Of a DNA stretch of 64,000 nt, positions 26,406-34,779 are shown one piece after another (within the stretch, counting starts at the first letter, position 1; every line of letters starts with the position of its first letter). Below the pieces are notes generated by a model, which saw only the letters and a list, made by a program, of their open reading frames with translations, was not told the origin of the DNA and ran no database searches. Made by a program: the position numbers and the translations under genes. The DNA comes from Marinobacter persicus (GTDB taxonomy: Bacteria > Pseudomonadota > Gammaproteobacteria > Pseudomonadales > Oleiphilaceae), in the NCBI RefSeq assembly GCF_002934325.1, contig NZ_PTIV01000020.1, positions 1-64,000 of the forward strand, given 5' to 3'.

Positions 26406-28240
26406 TGCTTGACGACTTGCTGCCCTACTACGAGAAGGAACTCTCGCACCTGCGATATCTGGGTCAGGAGTTCGCCAACCGCTATCCAAAGATAGCCTCC
26501 CGGCTTCTGTTGGAAGGCGACTACTGTGAAGACCCGCACGCGGAACGAATGATTGAGTCCTTCGCTTTCCTGAGCGCGAGGGTCCACAAAAAGCTGAACG
26601 ATGATTTCCCCGAAATCGTTGAGGCTTTTCTGGATGTTCTATACCCCCACTATCTAAGACCCACTCCGGCGCTTTCCATTGTCGAATTCGATCCTGGCCC
26701 TCAGACCTCCCTGACCGGTCGGTATCATCTGCCTCGGCATACGGCGCTGCATTCCCGGCCTGTAGGGGAAACCTTCTGCCGCTTTAGAACCTGCTACCCG
26801 GTTGATGTCTGGCCAGTGGAGCTATCTGGCGCCGAGCTCAAGCGGCTGGAGCGCTCCTCGTTCAATCGTCACGGCAATGACCACGTTGCCCAGTTAACAC
26901 TCAACCTGCAAAGCATTGGAAATACCGAATTTGGGAAGATGGGCATCGACAAGCTGCGCTTTTTCCTTGATGGCGAGGGTAGCCTGATGCATCCACTCTG
27001 CGAGATGCTGTTTAACAACGTGGCGCGGGTTTCCGTAAGCTTCGTTGAGGCCGGCCAAACCCGTGAAATCCGGCTGGGCCCTGATGCCATATCTCCCGTC
27101 GGTTTTAAGCCAGAGGAAGGCCTGATTGATTATTCAGAGCGCTCATTTCTGGGTTATCGCCTTCTTCACGAGTATTTCACATTCCCGGAAAAGTTCCTGT
27201 TTTTTGACCTCGGTGGCCTGGAAGGCCCCCTGGCCAACCAGGCCGTGACGAATATTCAGCTGCACCTCCTCTTCCGTGATTACGATCAGCAAGAAACGCT
27301 TGCCCGGCTAGCCCAGACGCTTGACCGGCACAACTTCCGGCTGGGCTGTACCCCCGTGGCAAACCTGTTCTCGCAACAGGCGGAACCCATCAAACTCAGC
27401 CATACCCGGGACGAATACCCGGTCATACCGGATGTGCGAAACGCCGGTTCCACTGAAATCATATCCATCGATGATGTCGTGCGGGTTGTGCGCACGGCCA
27501 CGCGCGACAAGGTTTCACCTTGCCTGCCCTTCTTTGAACCCAGAGACAGTGAGAGGCAGCCCCAACAGAGTTACTGGATTGCCCGCCGGGTCAGTACCGG
27601 CGATGCACGGGATCCGGGCACTGAGATGAAGCTACGGGTCGTCGACCGGGAACTGGAGTTGCTCGACGGCAGCAGCGATACGCTCAGCCTTCGTCTCACC
27701 TGCAGCAACCGGGATCTGCCGAAACTCATGACCCTGGGTCATCCGCAGGGCGACTTCACACTTGAGCAGGAACAGGTCGTGCAGCAGATACGCTGCCTGC
27801 GCAAACCTACGTCACCCATTCGCCCACCGATGGGGAAAGGGTTGATCTGGCGCCTGGTCTCTCACCTGTCCCTGAATCATTTGTCGCTGGTGTCTCAAGG
27901 AAGGGAAGCGCTGATGGAGCTGCTGTCCCTGTACAACTACCGTCAGGCCTCGGCTATACGAAAGCAGATCAACGGCATTACCCGCATCTCCAGTGAACCG
28001 GTCATGACCCGGATAGGCCACCCGCGACCGGCCTTCGTACGGGGCACCGGCATCACACTTGAGCTGGACGAAAATCAATTCATCGGAAGCGGTATATATC
28101 TGTTTGGAATGGTGCTGGATCACTTCTTTGGCCAGTACTGCAACCTCAACAGCTTTACTCAACTTACCCTGCGCTCCAGTCAGCGCGAACAGCGAGTCGC
28201 CCAATGGCATCCGAGAACCGGTACTCAGCCCCTGGTCTGA
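26405..28240 (+). CDS. tssF: T6SS baseplate protein TssF
   Basis: A 611-residue TssF. The opening LDDLLPYYEKELSHLRYLGQ followed by FANRYPKIASRLLLEGD and DPHAERMIESFAFLSARVHK is the family hallmark. The phage gp6-like core ends in FVRGTGITLELDENQF and GSGIYLFGMVLDHFFGQYC. Together with TssG, TssE and TssK it makes the wedge of the baseplate. The tssG start lies 37 bases inside its 3' end. Confidence 0.97.
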   Translation: MLDDLLPYYEKELSHLRYLGQEFANRYPKIASRLLLEGDYCEDPHAERMIESFAFLSARVHKKLNDDFPEIVEAFLDVLYPHYLRPTPALSIVEFDPGPQTSLTGRYHLPRHTALHSRPVGETFCRFRTCYPVDVWPVELSGAELKRLERSSFNRHGNDHVAQLTLNLQSIGNTEFGKMGIDKLRFFLDGEGSLMHPLCEMLFNNVARVSVSFVEAGQTREIRLGPDAISPVGFKPEEGLIDYSERSFLGYRLLHEYFTFPEKFLFFDLGGLEGPLANQAVTNIQLHLLFRDYDQQETLARLAQTLDRHNFRLGCTPVANLFSQQAEPIKLSHTRDEYPVIPDVRNAGSTEIISIDDVVRVVRTATRDKVSPCLPFFEPRDSERQPQQSYWIARRVSTGDARDPGTEMKLRVVDRELELLDGSSDTLSLRLTCSNRDLPKLMTLGHPQGDFTLEQEQVVQQIRCLRKPTSPIRPPMGKGLIWRLVSHLSLNHLSLVSQGREALMELLSLYNYRQASAIRKQINGITRISSEPVMTRIGHPRPAFVRGTGITLELDENQFIGSGIYLFGMVLDHFFGQYCNLNSFTQLTLRSSQREQRVAQWHPRTGTQPLV

Positions 28241-29280
28241 TTGATCAGGCCCGCGCAGAGCCCTGGCGTTTCGGGTTCTTCCAGATGGTCCGACTGATGC
28301 GACTGCATTACAGCCGCAACGGTCGCATTGATCCGGAGAACCGCCCCCACCAGGACCCGCTGCGCTTCAGGTCATTGTTATCGCTTAGCTTTCCACCGAG
28401 CGAGATCAGTGATCTGTCGTTTGAGAATGAAAAATCGCTATCGGCCAGCAACGAGCCCGTGAGCGAAATCCAGACAACTTTCATGGGACTGGTGGGACCA
28501 TCGGGTGTTCTGCCAAGGCCCTACACGGAACTGTTGATCAACCGGCACATCGAAAAACGCGATGATGGGGCTCATGCATTCATGGACCTTTTCTCACATC
28601 GAATGACCGCCCTGTTCTATGAAGCCTGGCAGAAATACCGGTTTCACATCGAATACGAGCGAAAGGGCAGTGCCGATTTCGAGAACTGGTTGCTGCACCT
28701 GTGTGGTTTTACTCCAACCACATCGGAGCGAAGGCTCGGCACAACAGCGGGCACCGGTTGTCTTAATCGCAACCTCTTCACTTGGTTTTCAGGGCTTTGG
28801 ACCCAGAAACCACGCAACGCCGGTAACCTTGAAGCCATTCTTGGCTATACCTTTGGCCAACCGTGCCGGGTGATCCCGTTTTCTGGCCGCTGGATTCAAC
28901 TGGCTCCGGATCAGTGCACCCGGCTCGGACAGACCAACGCCCAGCTCGGCTCGGGCGCTGTGGCCGGTACCCGAGTCCGGGATTACCAGTCCACCTTCCG
29001 CGTCCAATTCGGGCCATTGAGCTTACAGGCGTATCAGGAACTTTTGCCGGAAACCGACACGCACCAAAAACTGGTGAAGCTTTTACGCTTCTATGCGGGC
29101 ATAGAACTCGACTTCGAGATTGAACTGACTCTCGACAAACGGGAAATTCCGGTTCCCCGCCTTGGTACCGATGACAGTCCTCGCCTTGGATACTTGGGGT
29201 GGCTAACGCCCAACGACCGGACAGCCAATGCAAACGGACATGCAATCTTTGAAATCACCTATGATGGAGCAATGGTGTGA
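28204..29280 (+). CDS. tssG: T6SS baseplate protein TssG
   Basis: A 358-residue TssG. The N-terminal RAEPWRFGFFQMVRLMRLHY fits the family pattern (E-P-x-x-FxFFQxxRLLE), followed by LRFRSLLSLSFPPSEISDL and the FMGLVGPSGVLPRPYTELL motif. ATG 28204 overlaps the end of tssF by 37 bases. Such overlaps are common in tss operons, though the ribosome site is weak. Its last codons contain the clpV start. Confidence 0.95.
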   Translation: MASENRYSAPGLIDQARAEPWRFGFFQMVRLMRLHYSRNGRIDPENRPHQDPLRFRSLLSLSFPPSEISDLSFENEKSLSASNEPVSEIQTTFMGLVGPSGVLPRPYTELLINRHIEKRDDGAHAFMDLFSHRMTALFYEAWQKYRFHIEYERKGSADFENWLLHLCGFTPTTSERRLGTTAGTGCLNRNLFTWFSGLWTQKPRNAGNLEAILGYTFGQPCRVIPFSGRWIQLAPDQCTRLGQTNAQLGSGAVAGTRVRDYQSTFRVQFGPLSLQAYQELLPETDTHQKLVKLLRFYAGIELDFEIELTLDKREIPVPRLGTDDSPRLGYLGWLTPNDRTANANGHAIFEITYDGAMV

Positions 29281-31943
29281 ACCTTAAATCCCTCTTCAAT
29301 AAACTGAACGATCCCTGCCGCGAAGCCACCGAAGGCGCTGCAGCCCTCTGCCTGGCCGAACGCCAGTACGATGTCGACATCGAGCACCTGCTGCTTAAAC
29401 TGCTGGACAGCGACGACAACGACATCCTGCGTATTGCGCGGCACTACGACGTCTCCCTTGACCGGCTCGCCAGCCAGCTTGAAGACACGATCGCCACATT
29501 CAAAACTGGCAACACTCGCACACCGGCACTGTCGCCGAGGCTAACCCGCCTGATTGAGCGGGCCTGGGTGGTTACCTCCGTGGACCATGATGAAACGCAG
29601 GTCCGAAGCGGCCATCTGCTTCTGGCACTTTTACGAGAGGACGAACTACGGCGTGTGGTTCTGGAAGGTGCCCGCGAACTTGAACGCATTCATGTTGACG
29701 ACCTTCAGGCGCACCTCTGTGATCTAATCCAGGGCAGTAGTGAAGACGGCCATGTTCGGGCACTGGGGGAATCCACCTCGGAGCCCACAGGTTCCCAAGC
29801 ACCCAACAGCGGAGTGGCCGGAGAATCCCGCAAAACCAGGACCAAGACGCCGGCACTGGATCAATACACTATCGATCTCACCGGCAATGCCCGCGCCGGC
29901 CGTATCGACCCGGTTCTGGGTCGGGAAGAGGAGGTGCGCCAGATGGTTGATATTCTGACGCGCAGACGCCAGAACAACCCGATCCTTACCGGCGAGGCCG
30001 GGGTTGGCAAAACCGCCGTGGTGGAAGGACTCGCTCTTCGGATTATCAATGGGGATGTACCCCCACCGTTGCAGAACGTGGAACTACGCACACTCGACCT
30101 TGGACTGCTGCAAGCCGGAGCCGGCGTTAAAGGGGAATTTGAAAACCGACTGAAGAATATCATTGAGGAAACCAAGCGCAGTCTGCACCCGATCATCCTG
30201 TTCATCGACGAAGCCCATACCCTGATTGGCACTGGCGGACAGGCCGGCCAGGGCGATGCAGCCAACCTGCTGAAACCCGCACTGGCCCGCGGGGAGTTGC
30301 GCACCATCGCAGCCACCACCTGGGCTGAATACAAGAAATACTTTGAGAAAGATGCAGCGCTGGCCCGCCGCTTCCAGGTAGTCAAAGTGGAGGAGCCCTC
30401 CGAAGCTGTCGCTATCAATATGCTGCGCGGACTCTGTGGGCGCATGCAGGACCACCATAAGATCAGTATCCTGGATGAGGGCATCGTCCAGGCTGTCCGT
30501 CTCTCACACCGGTACGTCACCGGCCGCCAGTTGCCCGATAAGGCCATCAGCGTGCTGGATACAGCCTGTGCGAGAGTTGCGCTTGCCCAGTCCTCTCAAC
30601 CGGCGGCTCTGGAAAACGCCTACCGCCGAAAGGACAACCTCGAAACCGAAATCGCCATCCTCCAGCGTGAACAGTGCGAAGGTGCGGATCATTCCGATGG
30701 CCTCGCCGAGCTGGACCAACAACTCACCAGCACCCTGGCGGAGATTGGAGACCTCAGTAGCCGATGGGAACAGGAGAAGGAAATCGTCTCCCGCCTGAAG
30801 GAGCTGGAAGCCAAGCGTGAAACAGCGGAATCTGACGGCAACCAGGCAGAGGCCAACGACTTGAGTGGCCAGATCGGCGACGTCCGTCGCGAGCTGGCTG
30901 TCATCCAGGATGAGCATTCCCTGGTACACGGACACGTGGACGGCAACGTCATCGCCGAAGTAATTTCCAACTGGACCGGCATTCCCCTGGGCAAGATGCT
31001 GCGGGATGAAATTACCACTGTTCAGCAGTTGCCTGAGCTTCTGGCTGAACGGGTACTGGGCCAGGACCACGCCCTGGCCGAGATTGGCAAGCGCATCTCC
31101 ATCTCCCGCGCCCGCATGGAAGACCCCAACAAACCCATTGGTGTCTTTCTGCTGCTTGGCCCCAGCGGTGTTGGCAAAACCGAAACGGCGCTCTCCCTGG
31201 CCGATGTTCTCTACGGTGGTGAGCGCAACGTCATCACCATTAACATGTCGGAATACCAGGAGGCCCATACCGTCTCCAGTCTCAAGGGTTCGCCTCCCGG
31301 CTATGTCGGCTATGGCGAAGGCGGCGTACTGACCGAAGCTGTCCGACGCAAGCCCTACAGCGTGGTGCTGCTGGATGAAGTGGAAAAAGCCCACCCGGAT
31401 GTGCTGGAACTATTTTTCCAGGTCTTCGACAAGGGCGTGCTGGATGACGGGGAAGGCCGTGAGATCAACTTCCGGAACACGGTCATTCTTCTAACTTCCA
31501 ACGTCGGCACGGACGACATCATGCGCCAGTGCCTGGGCGCCGAGACATTACCCGAGCCGGGCGCCATTACCGAAAGCCTGCGGGACCAGCTCAATAACGT
31601 GTTCAAACCGGCCTTCCTGGGGCGCCTGAACATCGTCCCCTACTATCCGGTGCAAAACGAGATTCTTAACCGGATCGTTGAACTAAAGCTGGATCGCATC
31701 AAACGCCGCTTCGAAACCAATCATCGGGCAAGCTTTGAATATGACCCAGCCATCATCGAGGCCATCACTGCTCGCTGCACCGAAAGCGACAGTGGTGCAC
31801 GGAACGTGGACAACATCCTCTCAGGAAGCCTGATGCCGACCATTGCTGAGCAGACACTCAATCGCATGGCATCAGGTGAAGCGATCCAGCAACTGATCGT
31901 CAACCTGAATGAGCAAGGGGAGTTTGCGTACGAATTTACCTGA
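29277..31943 (+). CDS. clpV: T6SS sheath-disassembly AAA+ ATPase ClpV (TssH)
   Basis: An 888-residue Hsp100-type ATPase that recycles contracted TssB/TssC sheath. It has a ClpN domain (residues 1-150), a first AAA module with Walker A GEAGVGKT and arginine-finger region, a coiled-coil middle domain (about 410-520) and a second AAA module with Walker A GPSGVGKT. The spacing and the short linker distinguish ClpV from ClpB. The start is a GTG at 29277 overlapping the tssG stop by four bases (GTGA), with GGAG five bases upstream. It is the last gene of the rightward operon, and a hairpin follows. Confidence 0.97.
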   Translation: MNLKSLFNKLNDPCREATEGAAALCLAERQYDVDIEHLLLKLLDSDDNDILRIARHYDVSLDRLASQLEDTIATFKTGNTRTPALSPRLTRLIERAWVVTSVDHDETQVRSGHLLLALLREDELRRVVLEGARELERIHVDDLQAHLCDLIQGSSEDGHVRALGESTSEPTGSQAPNSGVAGESRKTRTKTPALDQYTIDLTGNARAGRIDPVLGREEEVRQMVDILTRRRQNNPILTGEAGVGKTAVVEGLALRIINGDVPPPLQNVELRTLDLGLLQAGAGVKGEFENRLKNIIEETKRSLHPIILFIDEAHTLIGTGGQAGQGDAANLLKPALARGELRTIAATTWAEYKKYFEKDAALARRFQVVKVEEPSEAVAINMLRGLCGRMQDHHKISILDEGIVQAVRLSHRYVTGRQLPDKAISVLDTACARVALAQSSQPAALENAYRRKDNLETEIAILQREQCEGADHSDGLAELDQQLTSTLAEIGDLSSRWEQEKEIVSRLKELEAKRETAESDGNQAEANDLSGQIGDVRRELAVIQDEHSLVHGHVDGNVIAEVISNWTGIPLGKMLRDEITTVQQLPELLAERVLGQDHALAEIGKRISISRARMEDPNKPIGVFLLLGPSGVGKTETALSLADVLYGGERNVITINMSEYQEAHTVSSLKGSPPGYVGYGEGGVLTEAVRRKPYSVVLLDEVEKAHPDVLELFFQVFDKGVLDDGEGREINFRNTVILLTSNVGTDDIMRQCLGAETLPEPGAITESLRDQLNNVFKPAFLGRLNIVPYYPVQNEILNRIVELKLDRIKRRFETNHRASFEYDPAIIEAITARCTESDSGARNVDNILSGSLMPTIAEQTLNRMASGEAIQQLIVNLNEQGEFAYEFT

Positions 31944-31987
31944 CTTCCTATGCGCTACGGCTGTTGGCCTGAGCGAGACCGGTCTCT

Positions 31988-32010
31988 CGGCGTGACGCAC
32001 AGTCACGCCG
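31988..32010 (+). terminator. Hairpin after clpV
   Basis: A 9-bp perfect stem, CGGCGTGAC with GTCACGCCG, around a GCACA loop lies 45 bases after the clpV stop. The sequence following it has only scattered T (CTGTTAATCTT). It likely closes the rightward T6SS transcript. A second short palindrome, GAGACCGGTCTC, sits just upstream. Confidence 0.6.
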
Positions 32011-32053
32011 CTGTTAATCTTCACGGTTTACTCCAAGAATTCCGGACTCGTTC

Positions 32054-32998
32054 ATGCTCCAAGGTGCTCTTTTCATCGCCCTGGCTGCCCTGCTTTGGGC
32101 CACCACGGGCATTGTGGCCAAGTTCCTGTTTACCGGCACTGAGTTGGAGGCCCTGACTCTGGCCTGGTTGCGGTTGATGGTTGCCCTGCCCTTTTTCTGG
32201 CTGCTGATGCGCCGGGAACAGCGCCGGCTGAAGGCCGCCAATCCCGGGCAGAGCGTACCCGGCAGTTCGCTGCGCAGCCTGAGCCTGAAAGCCTTTATTA
32301 CCCTGGCCGCTTTGGGCCTGTTCCAGGCCTTCTACCAGGGCAGTTATCTGCTCGCGGTGGACCTGACCGGCGCCGGTATCGCCACGCTGATTTCCCTGTG
32401 TCTGCCACCGGTTATGGTGGCTATCCTGGCCGCGCCCCTGCTTGGGGAAAAGCCGGGGGTGCTGACGATTCTTTCTGCCCTCGCGGCCATCATCGGCACC
32501 AGCATGCTGGTGGTCAGCGATGTGGATACGGCTGGCACGCTGCGCCTGGCCGGTATCTTGATGGCCGTGCTGGCTGCGGTTGTCTACAGCGGTTTCAGTC
32601 TGACCAGTCGCTACAATTCCGCCGGCACCCCGGTGTTTACCACCGCGTTCATCTGCTTTGCGACGGCGGCACTGCTGCTGTTTCCGGTGGTTGGGTTTAG
32701 TGGCGGGTTCGCGGGACTCGATACTCTGGGCCTGAAACACTGGCTGATGGTGGCCTACATTGGTGTGGGGCCCACCTGCATTGGCTACCTGCTGTTTTTC
32801 ACGGGCATGAAGACCACACCGGCCACGCTTTCCAGCATCATTGTCACACTGGAGCCGCTGTTCGTCGCGATACTGGCCTGGATTTTCCTGGGAGAGGTGC
32901 TTGGGATGATAGGTATTGCCGGCGCCCTGATTCTAACCGTGGCGGTGATTGTGGCCTCGCTTTATGGCCAACCCCGGACCGCCAGCGCAGAAAGCTGA
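32054..32998 (+). CDS. EamA/DMT-family transporter
   Basis: A 314-residue inner-membrane protein with about ten transmembrane helices in two EamA repeats (roughly residues 5-140 and 165-305). The first repeat begins LFIALAALLWATTGIVAKFL; the second contains YNSAGTPVFTTAFICFATAA and ends with the typical TLSSIIVTLEPLFVAILAWI and FLGEVLGMIGIAGALIL motif. EamA proteins export or import small metabolites; the substrate cannot be told from sequence. The ribosome site is weak. It stands alone between clpV and the convergent gloA. Confidence 0.9.
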   Translation: MLQGALFIALAALLWATTGIVAKFLFTGTELEALTLAWLRLMVALPFFWLLMRREQRRLKAANPGQSVPGSSLRSLSLKAFITLAALGLFQAFYQGSYLLAVDLTGAGIATLISLCLPPVMVAILAAPLLGEKPGVLTILSALAAIIGTSMLVVSDVDTAGTLRLAGILMAVLAAVVYSGFSLTSRYNSAGTPVFTTAFICFATAALLLFPVVGFSGGFAGLDTLGLKHWLMVAYIGVGPTCIGYLLFFTGMKTTPATLSSIIVTLEPLFVAILAWIFLGEVLGMIGIAGALILTVAVIVASLYGQPRTASAES

Positions 32999-33025
32999 GG
33001 TCGGGGCCGGCCGCGGACTTAAAGC

Positions 33026-33577
33026 TCAGCCGCCCTTGCTGCGCTGCTTTTCCAGCATGTTGGGCTGAAGAATCTCGATCCAGTAGCCGTCCGGGTCTTT
33101 GATGAAGGCCAGGCCTTTCATCTTGCCGTCGTCCGGCTTTTTCACGAACTCCACGCCCAGGCTTTCAAAACGGTCACAGGCGTTGTAGACATCCGGCACG
33201 GCGATGCCAATGTGACCAAAGCCCTGGGGCTCGTCGTTGCCGTTGTGGTAGCTGAAGTCCGGATCATTCTCGGTGCCCCAGTTGTGGGTAAGCTCCAGAA
33301 TGCCTTCGCGGCCAAAGGTATAGGCGGTGCGGTGAGCATCGTTATGGGGAACGGTATGGGCAGTGCGTTCATCCAGATACCCCATAAAGTACAGAGTAAA
33401 CTTCATTTCCGGGAAATCCAGCTTGCGTATCAGGTGCATACCCAGCACCCGGGTGTAGAAGTCCATGGAACGCTCGGGGTCTTTAATGCGAAACATGGTC
33501 TGGTTAAACACATAGCCTTCGGTTTCCGGCACTGGTGCATCGTGTAGGCCCGGTGCCTCTTCAAAGTGCTTGGGCAT
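33026..33577 (-). CDS. gloA: Lactoylglutathione lyase (glyoxalase I)
   Basis: A 183-residue glyoxalase I that isomerises the methylglyoxal-glutathione hemithioacetal to S-lactoylglutathione. The four metal ligands are visible: Q26 in NQTMFRIKD, the glutamate in ILELTHNWG, the histidine in GFGHIGIAV and the glutamate in GYWIEILQP. It belongs to the longer zinc-type class (about 175-185 residues with extra loops), like the Pseudomonas and eukaryotic enzymes. It is convergent with the EamA gene and divergent from the flippase-like gene. Confidence 0.96.
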   Translation of the reverse strand: MPKHFEEAPGLHDAPVPETEGYVFNQTMFRIKDPERSMDFYTRVLGMHLIRKLDFPEMKFTLYFMGYLDERTAHTVPHNDAHRTAYTFGREGILELTHNWGTENDPDFSYHNGNDEPQGFGHIGIAVPDVYNACDRFESLGVEFVKKPDDGKMKGLAFIKDPDGYWIEILQPNMLEKQRSKGG

Positions 33578-33720
33578 GTCGATTTACCTTGTTGTTCGAG
33601 AATTCAGCTACCATTTGAGCGCGTACTGGCACGAAATTTCAAGCCCCGACCGTCTCCGTGATCGGTTCAACACTTAACCCACAACAGGTACACTGCCCTG
33701 CTTCACCCAATGGAAGCCCT

Positions 33721-34779
33721 ATGGCAGACGACATAGAACGCGCAGATCAACTACAGACTTCCGGTCGACGGCTGGTACTTTTCGGCCTGCTGTTCCTGTT
33801 GCTTACAGGTGCCGGGGTTTATGCTGTCTACCACCAGTTTGCAGGCCGAAATTTCGAGTTCGACACCCAACTCTTGTCCCCCGGGCTGTTGCTCGCCGTT
33901 AGCGCCCTGCTGTTGGTGTATTTTGCCTCAGACGCGCTACGGCTGCATTACACCTTGCGCACCCTGGGGCACACACTGCCGTTACGGAAGATTGTCCGGC
34001 TGGTATTCATCAACCTGTTTTTCTCCAACATAACCCCCATGGCCACTGGCGGCGGCTTTGCCCAGATCTGGTACCTCACCCGCCACGGTGTGCCGGTGGC
34101 CCGGGCTACAGCGGCGACGACCATTCGAACCGTACTGGCGGTGATTTTTATCTTCTCGGCGACACCGGTTTTCCTGCTGACCATGCAGGCGGTCAGTGGC
34201 GATCTCTGGTCTTCCCGGATCATCACGGCCCTGGCGTTCTTTATTACCGCCTACCTGGCGTTTTTCCTGGTGCTGCTGTTCAAAACACGCTGGCTCATCG
34301 CGCCCCTGAGCGGAATAATTGCTGGTCTTCACCGGTACCACGCCATTAACGACTGCCGCCACGACCGCTGGCAATTCAAGTTACGCCGGGAAATGCTGCG
34401 GTTTTCAGACAGCTTTGGCGATTACCTCAAGGGTGAGCGACGCTATATCTGCCTTTCGGTATTTTTCACCGCCACCTTTCTGCTCAGTCTTTTCAGCTTC
34501 CCCGCGCTGCTGATGGTTGGGCTAGGCTATGACGTAAACTATCTGTTAACGCTGGGATTGCTGGTGGTCACCACCTTCATCATGTATTTCTCACCAACGC
34601 CGGGTGCCTCGGGCATTTCCGAAGGCGTGTTCGGCAGTTTCTTCCAGAACATGCTCACCGGCAATCACCTGGTGCTGGTGACCGTGGCCTGGCGTTTCCT
34701 CACCATTTATCTGGGCATGTTGGTTGGCTTGGTGGTCATGCACAGGGAACTGTTAAAAGCACACCGGAGACAGGAATGA
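33721..34779 (+). CDS. Flippase-like integral membrane protein (UPF0104 / LPG-synthase TM family)
   Basis: A 352-residue protein with about eight transmembrane helices, matching the lysylphosphatidylglycerol-synthase transmembrane (UPF0104) family. Signatures are RKIVRLVFINLFFSNITPMA with TGGGFAQIWYLTRHGVPVAR, and the later YFSPTPGASGISEGVFGSFF. ATG 33721 is chosen over the longer frame because TGGAAG precedes it and the extra upstream residues look non-coding. Its stop overlaps the start of the phosphatase/glycosyltransferase fusion (ATGA), so the two are coupled. Relatives are implicated in lipid or glycolipid translocation; the substrate here is unknown. Confidence 0.85.
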   Translation: MADDIERADQLQTSGRRLVLFGLLFLLLTGAGVYAVYHQFAGRNFEFDTQLLSPGLLLAVSALLLVYFASDALRLHYTLRTLGHTLPLRKIVRLVFINLFFSNITPMATGGGFAQIWYLTRHGVPVARATAATTIRTVLAVIFIFSATPVFLLTMQAVSGDLWSSRIITALAFFITAYLAFFLVLLFKTRWLIAPLSGIIAGLHRYHAINDCRHDRWQFKLRREMLRFSDSFGDYLKGERRYICLSVFFTATFLLSLFSFPALLMVGLGYDVNYLLTLGLLVVTTFIMYFSPTPGASGISEGVFGSFFQNMLTGNHLVLVTVAWRFLTIYLGMLVGLVVMHRELLKAHRRQE